The notes under the pieces were generated by a model. It ran no database searches, was not told the DNA's origin, and saw only the letters and a program-made list of their open reading frames with translations. A DNA stretch of 64,000 nucleotides, from the NCBI RefSeq assembly GCF_028606985.1, contig NZ_CP117416.1, positions 2,642,001 through 2,706,000 on the forward strand. Direction: 5' to 3'. This document shows, one piece after another, positions 44,257 through 53,258 of the stretch. The DNA comes from Paenibacillus kyungheensis (GTDB taxonomy: Bacteria; Bacillota; Bacilli; Paenibacillales; Paenibacillaceae). The translations under genes and the position numbers were made by a program. The stretch's first letter is position 1, and every line of letters starts with the position of its first letter.

Positions 44257-44302
44257 AAAGGCAAATCATCAAGATCATGTGATCTAAAATGATTTGCCTT
44301 TT
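44257..44302 (-). terminator. Terminator of the spore coat gene pair
   Basis: AAAAGGCAAATCAT pairs perfectly with ATGATTTGCCTTTT around an 18-nt loop that folds further (GATCA/TGATC). Confidence 0.8.
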
Positions 44303-44315
44303 TATTATAAATCGC

Positions 44316-44627
44316 TTATTTATTTACTAATTCCAAAGCAATTTCTGCTTTTTTGAGGTCATGCTCTACTTGCTCGTCTACATCATAAGCATGATACATT
44401 TCGTTTTCGATCATATAGGTTGCAATTTTCTCATGTAAATCAATTGCTTTTTGTAATTGAGCTTTTAATGTTTTGCGGACACTAGGAGTTGCTGTTTCTG
44501 TAATCGCAACAGCATAATTACGCACACCAGCTTTGGCAGACATCAGTAAATCAGTAGCAATTGCTAGATCATCCAATGGAGCCGTTGCATTAACTAACAT
44601 TTCTTTTGTCATATTACTTGTAGCCAT
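44316..44627 (-). CDS. CotF-type spore coat protein
   Basis: 103 residues. The helical pattern ATAPLDDLAIATDLLMSAKAGVRNYAVAITETATPSVRKTLKAQLQKAIDLHEKI matches the CotF coat family (ferritin-like helical hairpin). Members associate with the spore coat in Bacillus relatives. It directly follows a smaller coat-like gene by 12 nt, so the pair is expected to be transcribed in the mother cell during sporulation; no sigma-E or sigma-K site was assigned. Confidence 0.85.
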   Translation of the reverse strand: MATSNMTKEMLVNATAPLDDLAIATDLLMSAKAGVRNYAVAITETATPSVRKTLKAQLQKAIDLHEKIATYMIENEMYHAYDVDEQVEHDLKKAEIALELVNK

Positions 44628-44639
44628 AATTACACCCCT

Positions 44640-44831
44640 TTATTTTTGTAAAATAGATTTCAAGTCTTCTATTGCCTTCGTCGAATTTTGGATATCTTCG
44701 TCAATGATTTGTTTGAGTTTTTCATCTTTAACCAGTTCACGCATTGCTACAGCTTTGGTAACACAAGAAGTTTTGAAAGTTAAAAGTTCATGCACTTCAA
44801 GCTTTTCGTGAGTTGCTAACTGCTTTGTCAT
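44640..44831 (-). CDS. Small spore coat-associated protein (CotF N-terminal-like)
   Basis: 63 residues from ATG 44831 (GTG 44834 possible; AGGAGTG upstream). LATHEKLEVHELLTFKTSCVTKAVAMRELVKDEKLKQIIDEDIQNSTKAIEDLKSIL is a helical hairpin like those encoded next to cotF genes in Bacillus and Paenibacillus. It is upstream of and co-transcribed with the CotF-type gene. Function beyond coat association unknown. Confidence 0.75.
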   Translation of the reverse strand: MTKQLATHEKLEVHELLTFKTSCVTKAVAMRELVKDEKLKQIIDEDIQNSTKAIEDLKSILQK

Positions 44832-45008
44832 CACTTTAACACTCCTTATTATCTTCTGATTAGTGAAGCTGTTCCCAATTTATATATAACCTCTATTATT
44901 CCAAATATATCATGATTAGGTAAAATAATTAAAAAGTTTGAATGATCTATTTTTATAATGCTTGTTTATACAACAACTATCAGAAAATAAGTAAGAAGAT
45001 GTTTTATT

Positions 45009-46133
45009 TTAAAGCAAAGCAGTCTGAATATTATAATCGTTCAGTTCAATATCTACATCCATATCCAGTGCTAACTTAGCTAATTGGTAGCCGATAAAAG
45101 GCCCCATCGTTAAGCCTGATGCCCCAAGTCCATTCGCTGTTATAATGCCTGTCCAATTCGGAATACTACCGATCACAGGTAAGAATCCTGGAGTAAACGG
45201 TCTAAAGCCTACCCGTACTTCTTGCAGTGTACTCTGTGCCAGATCAGGTGCAAGTTCTAGTCCTTTATTTAATACTTCTTGCATACCTCCGGCTGTGATT
45301 CGAGTATCATAACCTTCGATATCATTTTCGTGAGTAGCCCCGATAACCATCTTTTGCTGTTCAAACGCAAGCAAGTATTGATCGGCTGGTGGCATAACGA
45401 CAGGCCATGTTCCAGTATCTGCTGATGGATCTTCTATTTGTAAATGAATAATTTGAGCTTTCTGATAACTGACTTGAAAATCGATACCTAAAGGTTGTAA
45501 CAATGGATTCGCCCATGCACCTGCACATACGACTACAGTATCTGCTTCAATGATCTGTCCATTCACTATCACTCCAGTGACTTGATGATCTTGATATAAT
45601 AGCGTAGCATCGCCTTCGATCTTGTGTGCTCCATAGTGCTGTGCAGAACGAATCAACGCATCCCGTAATGCACGACCATCAATACGAGCGGCTCCACTGA
45701 TATGTACAGCATGATATCCTTTTTTTAACAAAGGAAATTGATCATGAGTCTCTTGTGCATTCAGACAGGTAATATCTCCAATCTCTAGTGCCTGTTCTTT
45801 GCGTAGCTGTGCTCGCTCTTCCATTTTCTTAATTTTGTCCAAATCTTCATGAATACTAAGTGCACCTACCCGGGCATAACCTGTATTGGTTTCTCCTGCA
45901 TCTTGAAGTTCCTGAATGAGTGCAGGGTAAAATTGTGCACCTGCTTTGGCAAGTCGATACCATGCTTGATTACGACGTTGAGACAACCACGGGCAAATAA
46001 TGCCTGCCGCTGCATCTGTAGCTTGCCCCTTATCTTGGCGATCAATAAGAAAGACTTCTGCCCCCATTTTACTTAACTGATATGCGGTAGAAGCTCCCAA
46101 AATCCCTGCGCCTATTACAATTACTTTCTTCAT
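45009..46133 (-). CDS. FAD-dependent amino acid oxidase/dehydrogenase (DadA-like)
   Basis: 374 residues; ATG 46133 or GTG 46136 after AGAGG. KVIVIGAGILGASTAYQLSKMGAEVFLID is the DAO-type FAD-binding motif, with GAARIDGRALRDALIRSA, VVVCAGAWANPLLQPLG and the C-terminal VGFRPFTPGFLPVIGSIPNWTGIITANGLGASGLTMGPF. It likely deaminates a D-amino acid, glycine or sarcosine-like amine at the membrane or in the cytosol. Monocistronic. Confidence 0.86.
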   Translation of the reverse strand: MKKVIVIGAGILGASTAYQLSKMGAEVFLIDRQDKGQATDAAAGIICPWLSQRRNQAWYRLAKAGAQFYPALIQELQDAGETNTGYARVGALSIHEDLDKIKKMEERAQLRKEQALEIGDITCLNAQETHDQFPLLKKGYHAVHISGAARIDGRALRDALIRSAQHYGAHKIEGDATLLYQDHQVTGVIVNGQIIEADTVVVCAGAWANPLLQPLGIDFQVSYQKAQIIHLQIEDPSADTGTWPVVMPPADQYLLAFEQQKMVIGATHENDIEGYDTRITAGGMQEVLNKGLELAPDLAQSTLQEVRVGFRPFTPGFLPVIGSIPNWTGIITANGLGASGLTMGPFIGYQLAKLALDMDVDIELNDYNIQTALL

Positions 46134-46215
46134 CACTGCATTCCTCTCTATTGTACGAATATGTATATTATAACGAAAATACTTGTAATTCTCTCGTATA
46201 GTTACAATAGGTATA

Positions 46216-46246
46216 ACAAAAAGCAGTAGTGCTAAGACTACTGCTC
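46216..46246 (-). terminator. Terminator of the aldo/keto reductase gene
   Basis: AGCAGTAG (46222-46229) pairs with CTACTGCT (46238-46245), followed on the minus strand by TTTTTG. Confidence 0.72.
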
Positions 46247-46292
46247 TTCATCAAAACGATTGAGTTATCTATTATCCGTTATCGATATGACA

Positions 46293-47285
46293 TTATAAAG
46301 GATAAGGAATTAAGCCTACGACAGGATGTGGAATATATCCTTCTTCAAGAGAACTTACTTCTTCTGGTGTTAATTGTATATCAAGCGCAGCTACAGCATC
46401 TTCAAGATGTGATGATTTGGTTGCGCCTATGATTGGAGCACTAACAGGTTGCTTTTGTAATAACCATGCCAGAGCAATATGAGAACGTGGAACGCCTCGT
46501 TTTTGAGCAATTTCTGCTACTTTTTCTACGATAACTCGATCAGCATCAGCTGTACCATCGTACTTCGATTTCTGAATATGATCTCTTTCTGAACGATAAG
46601 TCGTTTCTTCTGGATCACGCGTTAATCTTCCAGAAGCAAGCGGACTGTATGGAATAACACCTATTCCTTCTTCCAGACAAAGAGGTAACATTTCTCGCTC
46701 TTCTTCACGATATAACAAATTCAGATGATTCTGCATCGATACAAATGAAGTCCAACCGTTAGCTTTAGCTACCTGAATCGCTTTTAAAAATTGCCATGCA
46801 TACATAGCAGAAGCTCCGATATATCTCGCTTTACCGGCTTTGACCACATCATGCAAAGCTTCCATCGTTTCTTCGATCGGTGTCTCATAATCCCAGCGAT
46901 GAATCTGATACAAATCTACATAATCTGTTCCCAAACGCTGAAGACTTTTATCGATTTCACTCATAATAGCTTTACGAGATAGTCCGCCGCCATTAGGGCC
47001 TTCGTGCATTTTCCCGTGAACTTTGGTAGCTAATACGATTTCATCGCGGTTCGCATATTCTTTCAGTGCACGTCCTACAATCTCTTCACTTGCTCCTAGT
47101 GAATACACGTTCGCTGTATCAAAAAAGTTAATTCCAAGTTCTAACGCTTGCTTAATAATCGGGCGACTATGCTCATTATCCAATACCCATGAATGAGTCC
47201 AACGTTTGGCATCGCCAAAACCCATACATCCCAAGCAAATGCGTGATACATCTAATCCTGTTTTTCCTAATTTGACATATTCCAT
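46293..47285 (-). CDS. Aldo/keto reductase
   Basis: 330 residues from ATG 47285 after GAGGAG. Begins MEYVKLGKTGLDVSRICLGCMGFGD; catalytic tetrad regions NFFDTANVYSLGASEEIVGRAL (aspartate, tyrosine), VLATKVHGKM (lysine) and YVDLYQIHRWDYETPIEETMEAL (histidine) are present. NADPH-dependent reduction of aldehydes or ketones. It is divergent from an AraC regulator with an AraC_N domain, a common control pair for AKRs. A CG-rich half-palindrome AAAGCGCTTG lies at 47320-47330. Confidence 0.9.
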   Translation of the reverse strand: MEYVKLGKTGLDVSRICLGCMGFGDAKRWTHSWVLDNEHSRPIIKQALELGINFFDTANVYSLGASEEIVGRALKEYANRDEIVLATKVHGKMHEGPNGGGLSRKAIMSEIDKSLQRLGTDYVDLYQIHRWDYETPIEETMEALHDVVKAGKARYIGASAMYAWQFLKAIQVAKANGWTSFVSMQNHLNLLYREEEREMLPLCLEEGIGVIPYSPLASGRLTRDPEETTYRSERDHIQKSKYDGTADADRVIVEKVAEIAQKRGVPRSHIALAWLLQKQPVSAPIIGATKSSHLEDAVAALDIQLTPEEVSSLEEGYIPHPVVGLIPYPL

Positions 47286-47509
47286 GATCATTCTCCTCAC
47301 TTTCATATCGTCAGATTCAAAAGCGCTTGCTTCGTTAATGAACAGATGTCTATAATAGTAAACACATTAAACAGATCATCTGTTCAACGGCTCCTCTATA
47401 GTATGCAATATATCCCAAATACACAGGTATCGTATTTATCTTAAATGATTGCCTAATTCTCTCACGACTACGATCTCTATTCAAAATTTATACAAGAAAG
47501 GGTTCTCCT

Positions 47510-48427
47510 ATGTCTCAAGAAATGCAACATAAAAAAGACGAACTTGCTAGCTTAATCAAACGTCATTCTACTGCTGAAGGTGTTCAAGAAACAGCTATCT
47601 CTTCTTTGTTTTTTGTACGTTATTTGTATACAACAGAACCAGCTTATCATGTGGCCCGTCCTGCACTATGTTTTATCGCGCAAGGTTCCAAAGAAATCTA
47701 CCTAGCCAAAGAACGATTTTTGTATAATCCTAATGATTATTTAGTAGGTTCTATGAATTTGCCTGTAGTCGGACAAATTATCAAAGCTTCTGCGGAGGAA
47801 CCGTATGTAAGTTTTAAACTGGAATTTACTCAACAACAGATTCTAGACGTGCTTAAAGATTCTTTGATTCAAACTGTAGCTGGTGAACATGCTGAACGTG
47901 CACTATTTGTAGGGCAAATTAATGCAGGGCTACTCGATTCTATTCTCCGCTTAGCTCGTTTGTTAGATCATCCAGAAGATATTCCTTTTCTAGCTCCATT
48001 ATGTATCAAAGAAATATTGTATCGACTGCTACAAAGTGAATATGGATCGACGTTAGCACAGAGCGCTATGGAAGGAAGCAGTACGTATCGTATTCAAGAT
48101 GCGATTCAATATATTATCAATCATTATGATCAATCGTTGTCGATCGAGACGCTTGCAGAAGTAGCCAGTATGAGTATTTCTTCATTCCATCGTAACTTCA
48201 AAGACATAACAACTATGACCCCTCTTCAATTCCAGAAGCAATTACGTCTGCAAGAAGCAAGACGCTTATTATTAGCTGAATCAGCAGATGCCGCCGATGT
48301 GGCTTTTCGGTTGGGTTATGAAAGTGCTTCTCAATTCAGTCGTGAATATGCACGCATGTTTGGCTCACCGCCGCGTACCGATATTAAGCGTCTCAAAGAA
48401 AAATACGAACTTACTTTTAACTTATAA
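47510..48427 (+). CDS. AraC family regulator with AraC_N (PF06719-type) domain
   Basis: 305 residues, ATG 47510 with AAGGG upstream. The N-terminal half (ARPALCFIAQGSKEIYLAKERFLYNPNDYLVGSMNLPVVGQI) is the AraC_N ligand domain; the C-terminal half has two helix-turn-helix units (LSIETLAEVASMSISSFHRNFKDITTMTPLQFQK and ADAADVAFRLGYESASQFSREYARMFGSPP). Divergent from the aldo/keto reductase, its likely target. Forty bases ahead of a TetR gene in the same direction. Confidence 0.9.
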   Translation: MSQEMQHKKDELASLIKRHSTAEGVQETAISSLFFVRYLYTTEPAYHVARPALCFIAQGSKEIYLAKERFLYNPNDYLVGSMNLPVVGQIIKASAEEPYVSFKLEFTQQQILDVLKDSLIQTVAGEHAERALFVGQINAGLLDSILRLARLLDHPEDIPFLAPLCIKEILYRLLQSEYGSTLAQSAMEGSSTYRIQDAIQYIINHYDQSLSIETLAEVASMSISSFHRNFKDITTMTPLQFQKQLRLQEARRLLLAESADAADVAFRLGYESASQFSREYARMFGSPPRTDIKRLKEKYELTFNL

Positions 48428-48466
48428 CGATATAGATATACTTTACGAAAGCCTGGTGCACTTCTT

Positions 48467-49012
48467 ATGTCAAAAATAGATCGCCGTATTCTTAAATCAC
48501 AAGAAGCGATGAAAACAGCAGTCATTGAACTAATGACAGAGAAAAGCTTTGATGAAATTACGTTACAAGATATTGCTGAACGTGCCAATATAAGTAGGGG
48601 GACGATCTATCTTCATTATGCAGATAAATTGGATCTACTGAATAAGCTGATAGAAGAACATATTGAGAAATTAAGAAGTATTTGCCGATCAGTAGCTGAA
48701 CTTGATTTTAGAGAAGCGATATTGCCGTGGTTTGAATATTTAGAGCAGAACTATCTTTTTTTCTCGACGATGTTAGCTAGTAAAGGTGCTACTTCTTTTC
48801 GTACTCAATTTGTTGAATTTCTTAGGGAAGAATTTCAAAACGAAGTCAAACAGTCCGGTGAGAAAAATGACAGTATTAGCGAAGATATCCTTTTGCAATT
48901 TATCGTTACTTCGTATGCCGGAATTACCGAATGGTGGATTATTAACAAAATGCCTTATTCTAGTGAAGTGATGGCTGATCAAGTGGGCTTATTATTAGAT
49001 CGCAACTTATAA
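48467..49012 (+). CDS. TetR/AcrR family regulator (EWWI subfamily)
   Basis: 181 residues from ATG 48467, with only a weak ribosome binding site. Helix-turn-helix: FDEITLQDIAERANISRGTIYLHYADKLDLLNKL. The C-terminal NYLFFSTMLASKGATSFRTQF and TEWWIINKMPYS show it is a paralogue of the TetR at 29709-30260 and of the remnant at 29498-29611. It precedes a zinc alcohol dehydrogenase by 250 bp, a plausible target. Confidence 0.88.
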   Translation: MSKIDRRILKSQEAMKTAVIELMTEKSFDEITLQDIAERANISRGTIYLHYADKLDLLNKLIEEHIEKLRSICRSVAELDFREAILPWFEYLEQNYLFFSTMLASKGATSFRTQFVEFLREEFQNEVKQSGEKNDSISEDILLQFIVTSYAGITEWWIINKMPYSSEVMADQVGLLLDRNL

Positions 49013-49261
49013 GTACTTCTACAGACAACAAACATATGAATTAATGAACATGTATGCAACTATTGTTCATTAATAGACAAATCGCTCTTTTTTATCGATT
49101 GTAAGCAATCTTATTTTGGTGATAATATACAGATGTACATTAAAGTATAGATGTTTTACTTTGTAGTGAAATGTTTTATACGTGTAGTACACTAAAAAAT
49201 TGATCACTTTAGCATTTCAAACGAAATTGATATTGCTTAAGGAGAAGGAGCAGAGAAACTT

Positions 49262-50302
49262 ATGTGCAAAACACACGTACTCAGTGCTGCAAGTCCAAAA
49301 GCACCATTTGAGAAAACAACGATTGAACGGAGAGAATTACGTCCAAACGATATTTTAATTGATATCAAATTTAGCGGAATCTGTCACTCGGATATTCATA
49401 GCGCTTATGATGAATGGGGCGGCGGTATTTTCCCGATGGTTCCAGGTCATGAAATCGCTGGTGTGGTTGAAGCTGTAGGAACAGACGTGACTAAATTTGC
49501 TGTAGGCGACCGTGTAGGTGTAGGTTGTTTTGTAGATTCTTGTGGCGAATGTGAATATTGCCTGCAAGGTGACGAGCAATACTGTACAAAAGGTGTTGTA
49601 CAAACGTACAACTCTAGAGATTATGATGGTAACCCAACTTATGGTGGATATAGCCAAAAAATCGTTGTTACTGATCGCTTTGTAGTCAGTATTCCAGAAG
49701 CATTAGGCTTGGATGTAGCTAGTCCACTTCTATGCGCAGGGATCACTACATATTCCCCTTTGAAACATTGGAATATCGGCCCTGGTAAAAAAGTAGCTAT
49801 CGTTGGTGTTGGTGGTCTAGGTCACCTTGCAATTCAATTCGCTCATGCACTAGGTGCAGAAGTGACCGTATTGAGTCGTTCTATGAGCAAAAAAGAAGAA
49901 GCAATCGGTTTTGGAGCAGATCATTATTATGCAACAGGTGATGCAGAGACATTTACAACACTTGCGAATAAATTTGATCTTATCTTAAACACGGTATCTG
50001 CTAACCTTGATGTGAATGCTTACCTTTCTATGCTACGTGTAGATGGAACGCTAGTAAATGTAGGTGCACCTGCTGATCCAGATCAATACAGTGTATTCTC
50101 ACTAATCATGGGTCGTCGTAGCCTTGCAGGATCACTTGTAGGCGGTATTCCAGAAACGCAAGAAATGCTTAACTTTGCAGCAGAACATAATATCGCTCCA
50201 ATGATCGAAGTGATCGGTGCGGATTATGTAGGCGAAGCTTATGAGCGTGTTGTAAACAGTGATGTACGTTATCGCTTTGTTATTGATATCGCTACTTTGT
50301 AA
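49262..50302 (+). CDS. Zinc-dependent NAD(P) alcohol dehydrogenase (YahK/cinnamyl-type)
   Basis: 346 residues, ATG 49262 after AAGGAGAAGGAG. The catalytic zinc site is seen in [17 protein letters not shown] and [16 protein letters not shown], the structural zinc cysteines in [18 protein letters not shown], and the cofactor motif in [24 protein letters not shown]. YahK-like enzymes reduce aldehydes with NADPH. The codons look highly adapted. The nearest regulator is the TetR upstream. A relic resembling part of such an enzyme is at 26748-26810. Confidence 0.92.
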   Translation: MCKTHVLSAASPKAPFEKTTIERRELRPNDILIDIKFSGICHSDIHSAYDEWGGGIFPMVPGHEIAGVVEAVGTDVTKFAVGDRVGVGCFVDSCGECEYCLQGDEQYCTKGVVQTYNSRDYDGNPTYGGYSQKIVVTDRFVVSIPEALGLDVASPLLCAGITTYSPLKHWNIGPGKKVAIVGVGGLGHLAIQFAHALGAEVTVLSRSMSKKEEAIGFGADHYYATGDAETFTTLANKFDLILNTVSANLDVNAYLSMLRVDGTLVNVGAPADPDQYSVFSLIMGRRSLAGSLVGGIPETQEMLNFAAEHNIAPMIEVIGADYVGEAYERVVNSDVRYRFVIDIATL

Positions 50303-50418
50303 AAGATCGCTGTCTATTTGGACAAAATTATCCGTTTGTACATGTAAGGGTAGATAGCTAATTATAAAATGAAATCAATTAATCATGATCATACACAAGA
50401 TTATGGATAATACAAATA

Positions 50419-50457
50419 GCAAAAAGAAGCCTTTCGACTGTGAAGGGCTTCTTTTTG
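50419..50457. terminator. Bidirectional terminator
   Basis: CAAAAAGAAGCCTTTC pairs imperfectly with GAAGGGCTTCTTTTTG between the convergent alcohol dehydrogenase and GH30 genes. Confidence 0.8.
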
Positions 50458-50486
50458 TTATACATGTTAACGTTATTATATTGATA

Positions 50487-52379
50487 TTAGTCTGTCACTT
50501 TAAGTAATATCCATTTCTGATTGGTACCGCCGTTGTCTGTCCACTGAATCACATCGCCGCCATTACTGGTTGAACCACTGCTGATATCAGCGACCTTGTT
50601 ACTGTTGCGATTGATTAATTTCAGCGTATTATCTGTAAAAACGGGCTTCCATTGTTGATGGGTGCCTCCATTATCTGTCCATTGAACGACATCGCCACCA
50701 TCGGCTACCGATTGCGCAGACACTTCCAGTGCTTTCCCTGTTTTGCGATTAATTAACTTGTAATAACCATTCGTTGTCGCTACGAATTTCCATTGTTGAT
50801 TTGTACCACCAATATCCATCCATTGGATAACATTGGCACCATCTGCGGTAGACGCTTCGCTCACATCCAATAATTTGTTACTGTTTTGGTTGACGATTTT
50901 GTAATAAGCATTAGCATCGATCGTCGTCCCTCCACCTGTTGCCCCAGAGATTCCTGTAATCACAAATGTACTGACTGAATTAGCAGGTTGGGTATTGGTA
51001 AACTTCTTATTTGCTAGAGATAATCCGCTAATTGCCGCCATATTCTCTGAACTGCTTGTCCGGTAACCGGTCACATTGCCTGTCAAAGTAGTGAATTGAG
51101 ACAGATCATAATTGACTGTATTTGGTGACGTTGTGCTATTCACAGTGACAATGACTAATTTTTTGCCGGCTGTATCATAAGCAGCCACCGAGTTATTGTC
51201 GACAATATCAATAATTTTGTATCCCGGGCGTATAAATTTACTCCATTGCGCCATCATATGATATTTCTTTTTGACGGTGTATGTTCCTAGATTGGCACTC
51301 GCATTATTCAGATCGGTTTCGATCATGCCCCAACCGCCCGGCGTTTCTACCGCTTGCCAGTAGACCCATGCACTATTTTTCATATATTTGAGATCCGATA
51401 AAATCGTACGAGACAACGTCATACCTGTATCATCACCGTCACCATGCTCGGAATTCCACAAACGTTTGCCATTCGCTGAAGTATTCAGCCCTATGCGGTC
51501 ACTACCCTGATACGTATGAGTATTGTATTGCACTAATTTGGACTTGGTAGCCGCTGAATAGCTGTCGATACTTTGACGAGTTAGATCAATACTTGTTTCT
51601 TCAGGAGCACTAATGCCGATCGGCAGACCTTTCGCTGCTATCGCACTGGATAACTGCCCGATCATCACTTGTTGATTAGGCGCAAACATCACATTACCTT
51701 CTTGACGATTACCGAAATACCAGTAATCTGAACTGGGCTCATTAAAAGCAGATAATGTACGGAAATTAATGCCCCATTGATCGCGGAACTGTTTGGTTAC
51801 TGTAGTCAAATAATCAGCAAAATCATCATACATATCATCTTTCAGATTTTCAGCAGCATTGGTATTACCCGTGACACTTCCACTCTTCGTCATCCACCAC
51901 GGTGGTGAGTTGGAGAAAGCCTCAGCAATAAATTCGCTAGATGGGATGCGAGATTTGGCTGCTTGTAAAATCGAGCGTTGATTACTATCTCTTGTCCAAT
52001 CATAAGCAGATGTAGCTGAATCTTTGAAGCCCGGAATGCGTGCACGCAGTTCCATATGATTCGGATAAGCTGGATTCTCACCACCGCCAATATTGTAACG
52101 AACAATATTCATTTGTAGCCCGTTACTACCAAATAATTTGTCAGCATAATCATTACGTACCGACTCAGAAGCACCACCTACCCGATTCGCCCACCATGCA
52201 AGTGATGTTCCCCAACCCTCCCATGTCTGATACTGTACATTCGGATTAACCGTTGCATTATAACTTGCCGCAGACGCATTTTTCATCGGAACCACTCCAT
52301 ACGTTGTGATTAGTAATGCCAGAATGAGTAGACTATGGTTGAGTATTGCTAGACGTTTTTTTAGCTTTGGTTTGGTCAT
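50487..52379 (-). CDS. Secreted GH30 endo-beta-1,6-galactanase-like enzyme with ricin B (CBM13) domain
   Basis: 630 residues with a signal peptide (cleavage near ASAAS). The GH30 barrel (about 40-400) starts YQTWEGWGTSLAWWANRVGG, typical of the beta-1,6-galactanase branch. The acid/base is E214 in SAFNEPSSDYW and the nucleophile E311 in LWNSEHGDGD. A beta-sandwich follows, then a ricin-type trefoil (about 485-630) with three QW repeats such as WTDNGGTHQQW. Probably trims the beta-1,6-galactan side chains of plant arabinogalactan outside the cell. A near-cre site (TGTATACGCTTACA) lies 44 bp upstream. Confidence 0.88.
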   Translation of the reverse strand: MTKPKLKKRLAILNHSLLILALLITTYGVVPMKNASAASYNATVNPNVQYQTWEGWGTSLAWWANRVGGASESVRNDYADKLFGSNGLQMNIVRYNIGGGENPAYPNHMELRARIPGFKDSATSAYDWTRDSNQRSILQAAKSRIPSSEFIAEAFSNSPPWWMTKSGSVTGNTNAAENLKDDMYDDFADYLTTVTKQFRDQWGINFRTLSAFNEPSSDYWYFGNRQEGNVMFAPNQQVMIGQLSSAIAAKGLPIGISAPEETSIDLTRQSIDSYSAATKSKLVQYNTHTYQGSDRIGLNTSANGKRLWNSEHGDGDDTGMTLSRTILSDLKYMKNSAWVYWQAVETPGGWGMIETDLNNASANLGTYTVKKKYHMMAQWSKFIRPGYKIIDIVDNNSVAAYDTAGKKLVIVTVNSTTSPNTVNYDLSQFTTLTGNVTGYRTSSSENMAAISGLSLANKKFTNTQPANSVSTFVITGISGATGGGTTIDANAYYKIVNQNSNKLLDVSEASTADGANVIQWMDIGGTNQQWKFVATTNGYYKLINRKTGKALEVSAQSVADGGDVVQWTDNGGTHQQWKPVFTDNTLKLINRNSNKVADISSGSTSNGGDVIQWTDNGGTNQKWILLKVTD

Positions 52380-52422
52380 TTAACATGTCCTCCTTCAGAT
52401 GATGTTGTTAAAATCGTCTTTA

Positions 52423-52436
52423 TGTATACGCTTACA
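52423..52436. promoter_or_regulatory. cre-like site upstream of the GH30 gene
   Basis: TGTATACGCTTACA differs at one position from TGWNANCGNTNWCA and lies 44 bp before the start codon. Confidence 0.5.
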
Positions 52437-52566
52437 AAATAATTTCTGAAGAAAAGATCGCTCTTTATGAATCGATCTCTTCTATCATACACACAATTAA
52501 AATCTATTTCAATTATTTTACAATTAAAATCGAACTTTCTCATAATCTACCGCATGCTTTCGGAAG

Positions 52567-52606
52567 TTCAAACCGGTGTCTTTTGGAGGAAGATACCGGT
52601 TTGGAA
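52567..52606. other. Strong isolated hairpin in a 430-bp gene-free region
   Basis: TTC-AAACCGGT-GTCTT pairs with AAGATACCGGTTTGGAA around TTGGAGG. On the plus strand an A run, not a T run, follows; on the minus strand it is preceded by T residues. It could be a small RNA element or a processed structure. A 74-codon open frame across it has no ribosome binding site and is rejected. The rest of 52437-52812 shows no gene. Confidence 0.4.
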
Positions 52607-52812
52607 GCTAAAAAAAACGCCTGACATTCTTTTGCGTCTATCGAGTCAGAACGATCAATTTGATTCCTCATTTTTTTGTGAGAGTTTCTGATAATCCTTC
52701 TGCATTCATGACTCTGCGTTGCTTCTGTCTTGCTATGTTACCTTTAAAAGTAAAAAATTCTTTAGATGGTTATTTATCTCAAAACTTTTTAAATTCATCT
52801 TCTAAATAATAT

Positions 52813-53238
52813 TTAAAATGGGAAATCATCTTCTTTGCTCCCATACTCCTTAATTAAACCATCAATTAACTGATCCGCATTACTTTGGCTTCTTTGAGCT
52901 AACTTATACAAAGACCAGAGAAATGCACTACCACCTCTATTTAAATCATAATCAGATAATTTGAAACTTACTTTAAAAAGAGGTGTTTCTGAAAAGAACA
53001 AATGAATATTTGTTTTTTCTGTTTCTTCTCCAAACCCATCAATAAAGGTAGTATTTGCCTTATAAATAACAATACGGCGTGAATAGTTAACATCTACAAA
53101 ATAATATGCTCCTTCTACAAACTCTTGCTTTTCTGAGAATTGAGAATAATTCATAAAAGGTACCAGTTCCCATTCAATTTTTTTTTCCTCAGTTCCTTTA
53201 ATCAAAGCTTTAACTAATTTTATATCTTTATCTTCCAA
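52813..53238 (-). CDS. Unknown soluble protein, partner of the membrane protein upstream
   Basis: About 141 residues from TTG 53238, which has AAGGAG 9 nt upstream; TTG 53262 would overlap the previous stop as TTGA. Mixed alpha/beta, with ALIKGTEEKKIEWELVPFM, FVDVNYSRRIVIYKANTTFI and a hydrophilic acidic tail. No family recognised. Its translation start overlaps or abuts the end of the membrane-anchored gene, so the two are co-translated. It belongs to the AT-rich insertion between GH30 and PL10. Confidence 0.6.
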   Translation of the reverse strand: MEDKDIKLVKALIKGTEEKKIEWELVPFMNYSQFSEKQEFVEGAYYFVDVNYSRRIVIYKANTTFIDGFGEETEKTNIHLFFSETPLFKVSFKLSDYDLNRGGSAFLWSLYKLAQRSQSNADQLIDGLIKEYGSKEDDFPF

Positions 53239-53258
53239 TTTATGCCGCTCCTTCAAAT

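Noticed and set aside
47317-47332. cre site before the aldo/keto reductase (AAAGCGCTTG)
   Set aside because: The centre fits but at least three outer consensus positions do not.
52467-52691. A 74-codon plus-strand open frame
   Set aside because: No ribosome binding site, spans a strong hairpin, and the translated sequence shows no plausible protein pattern.
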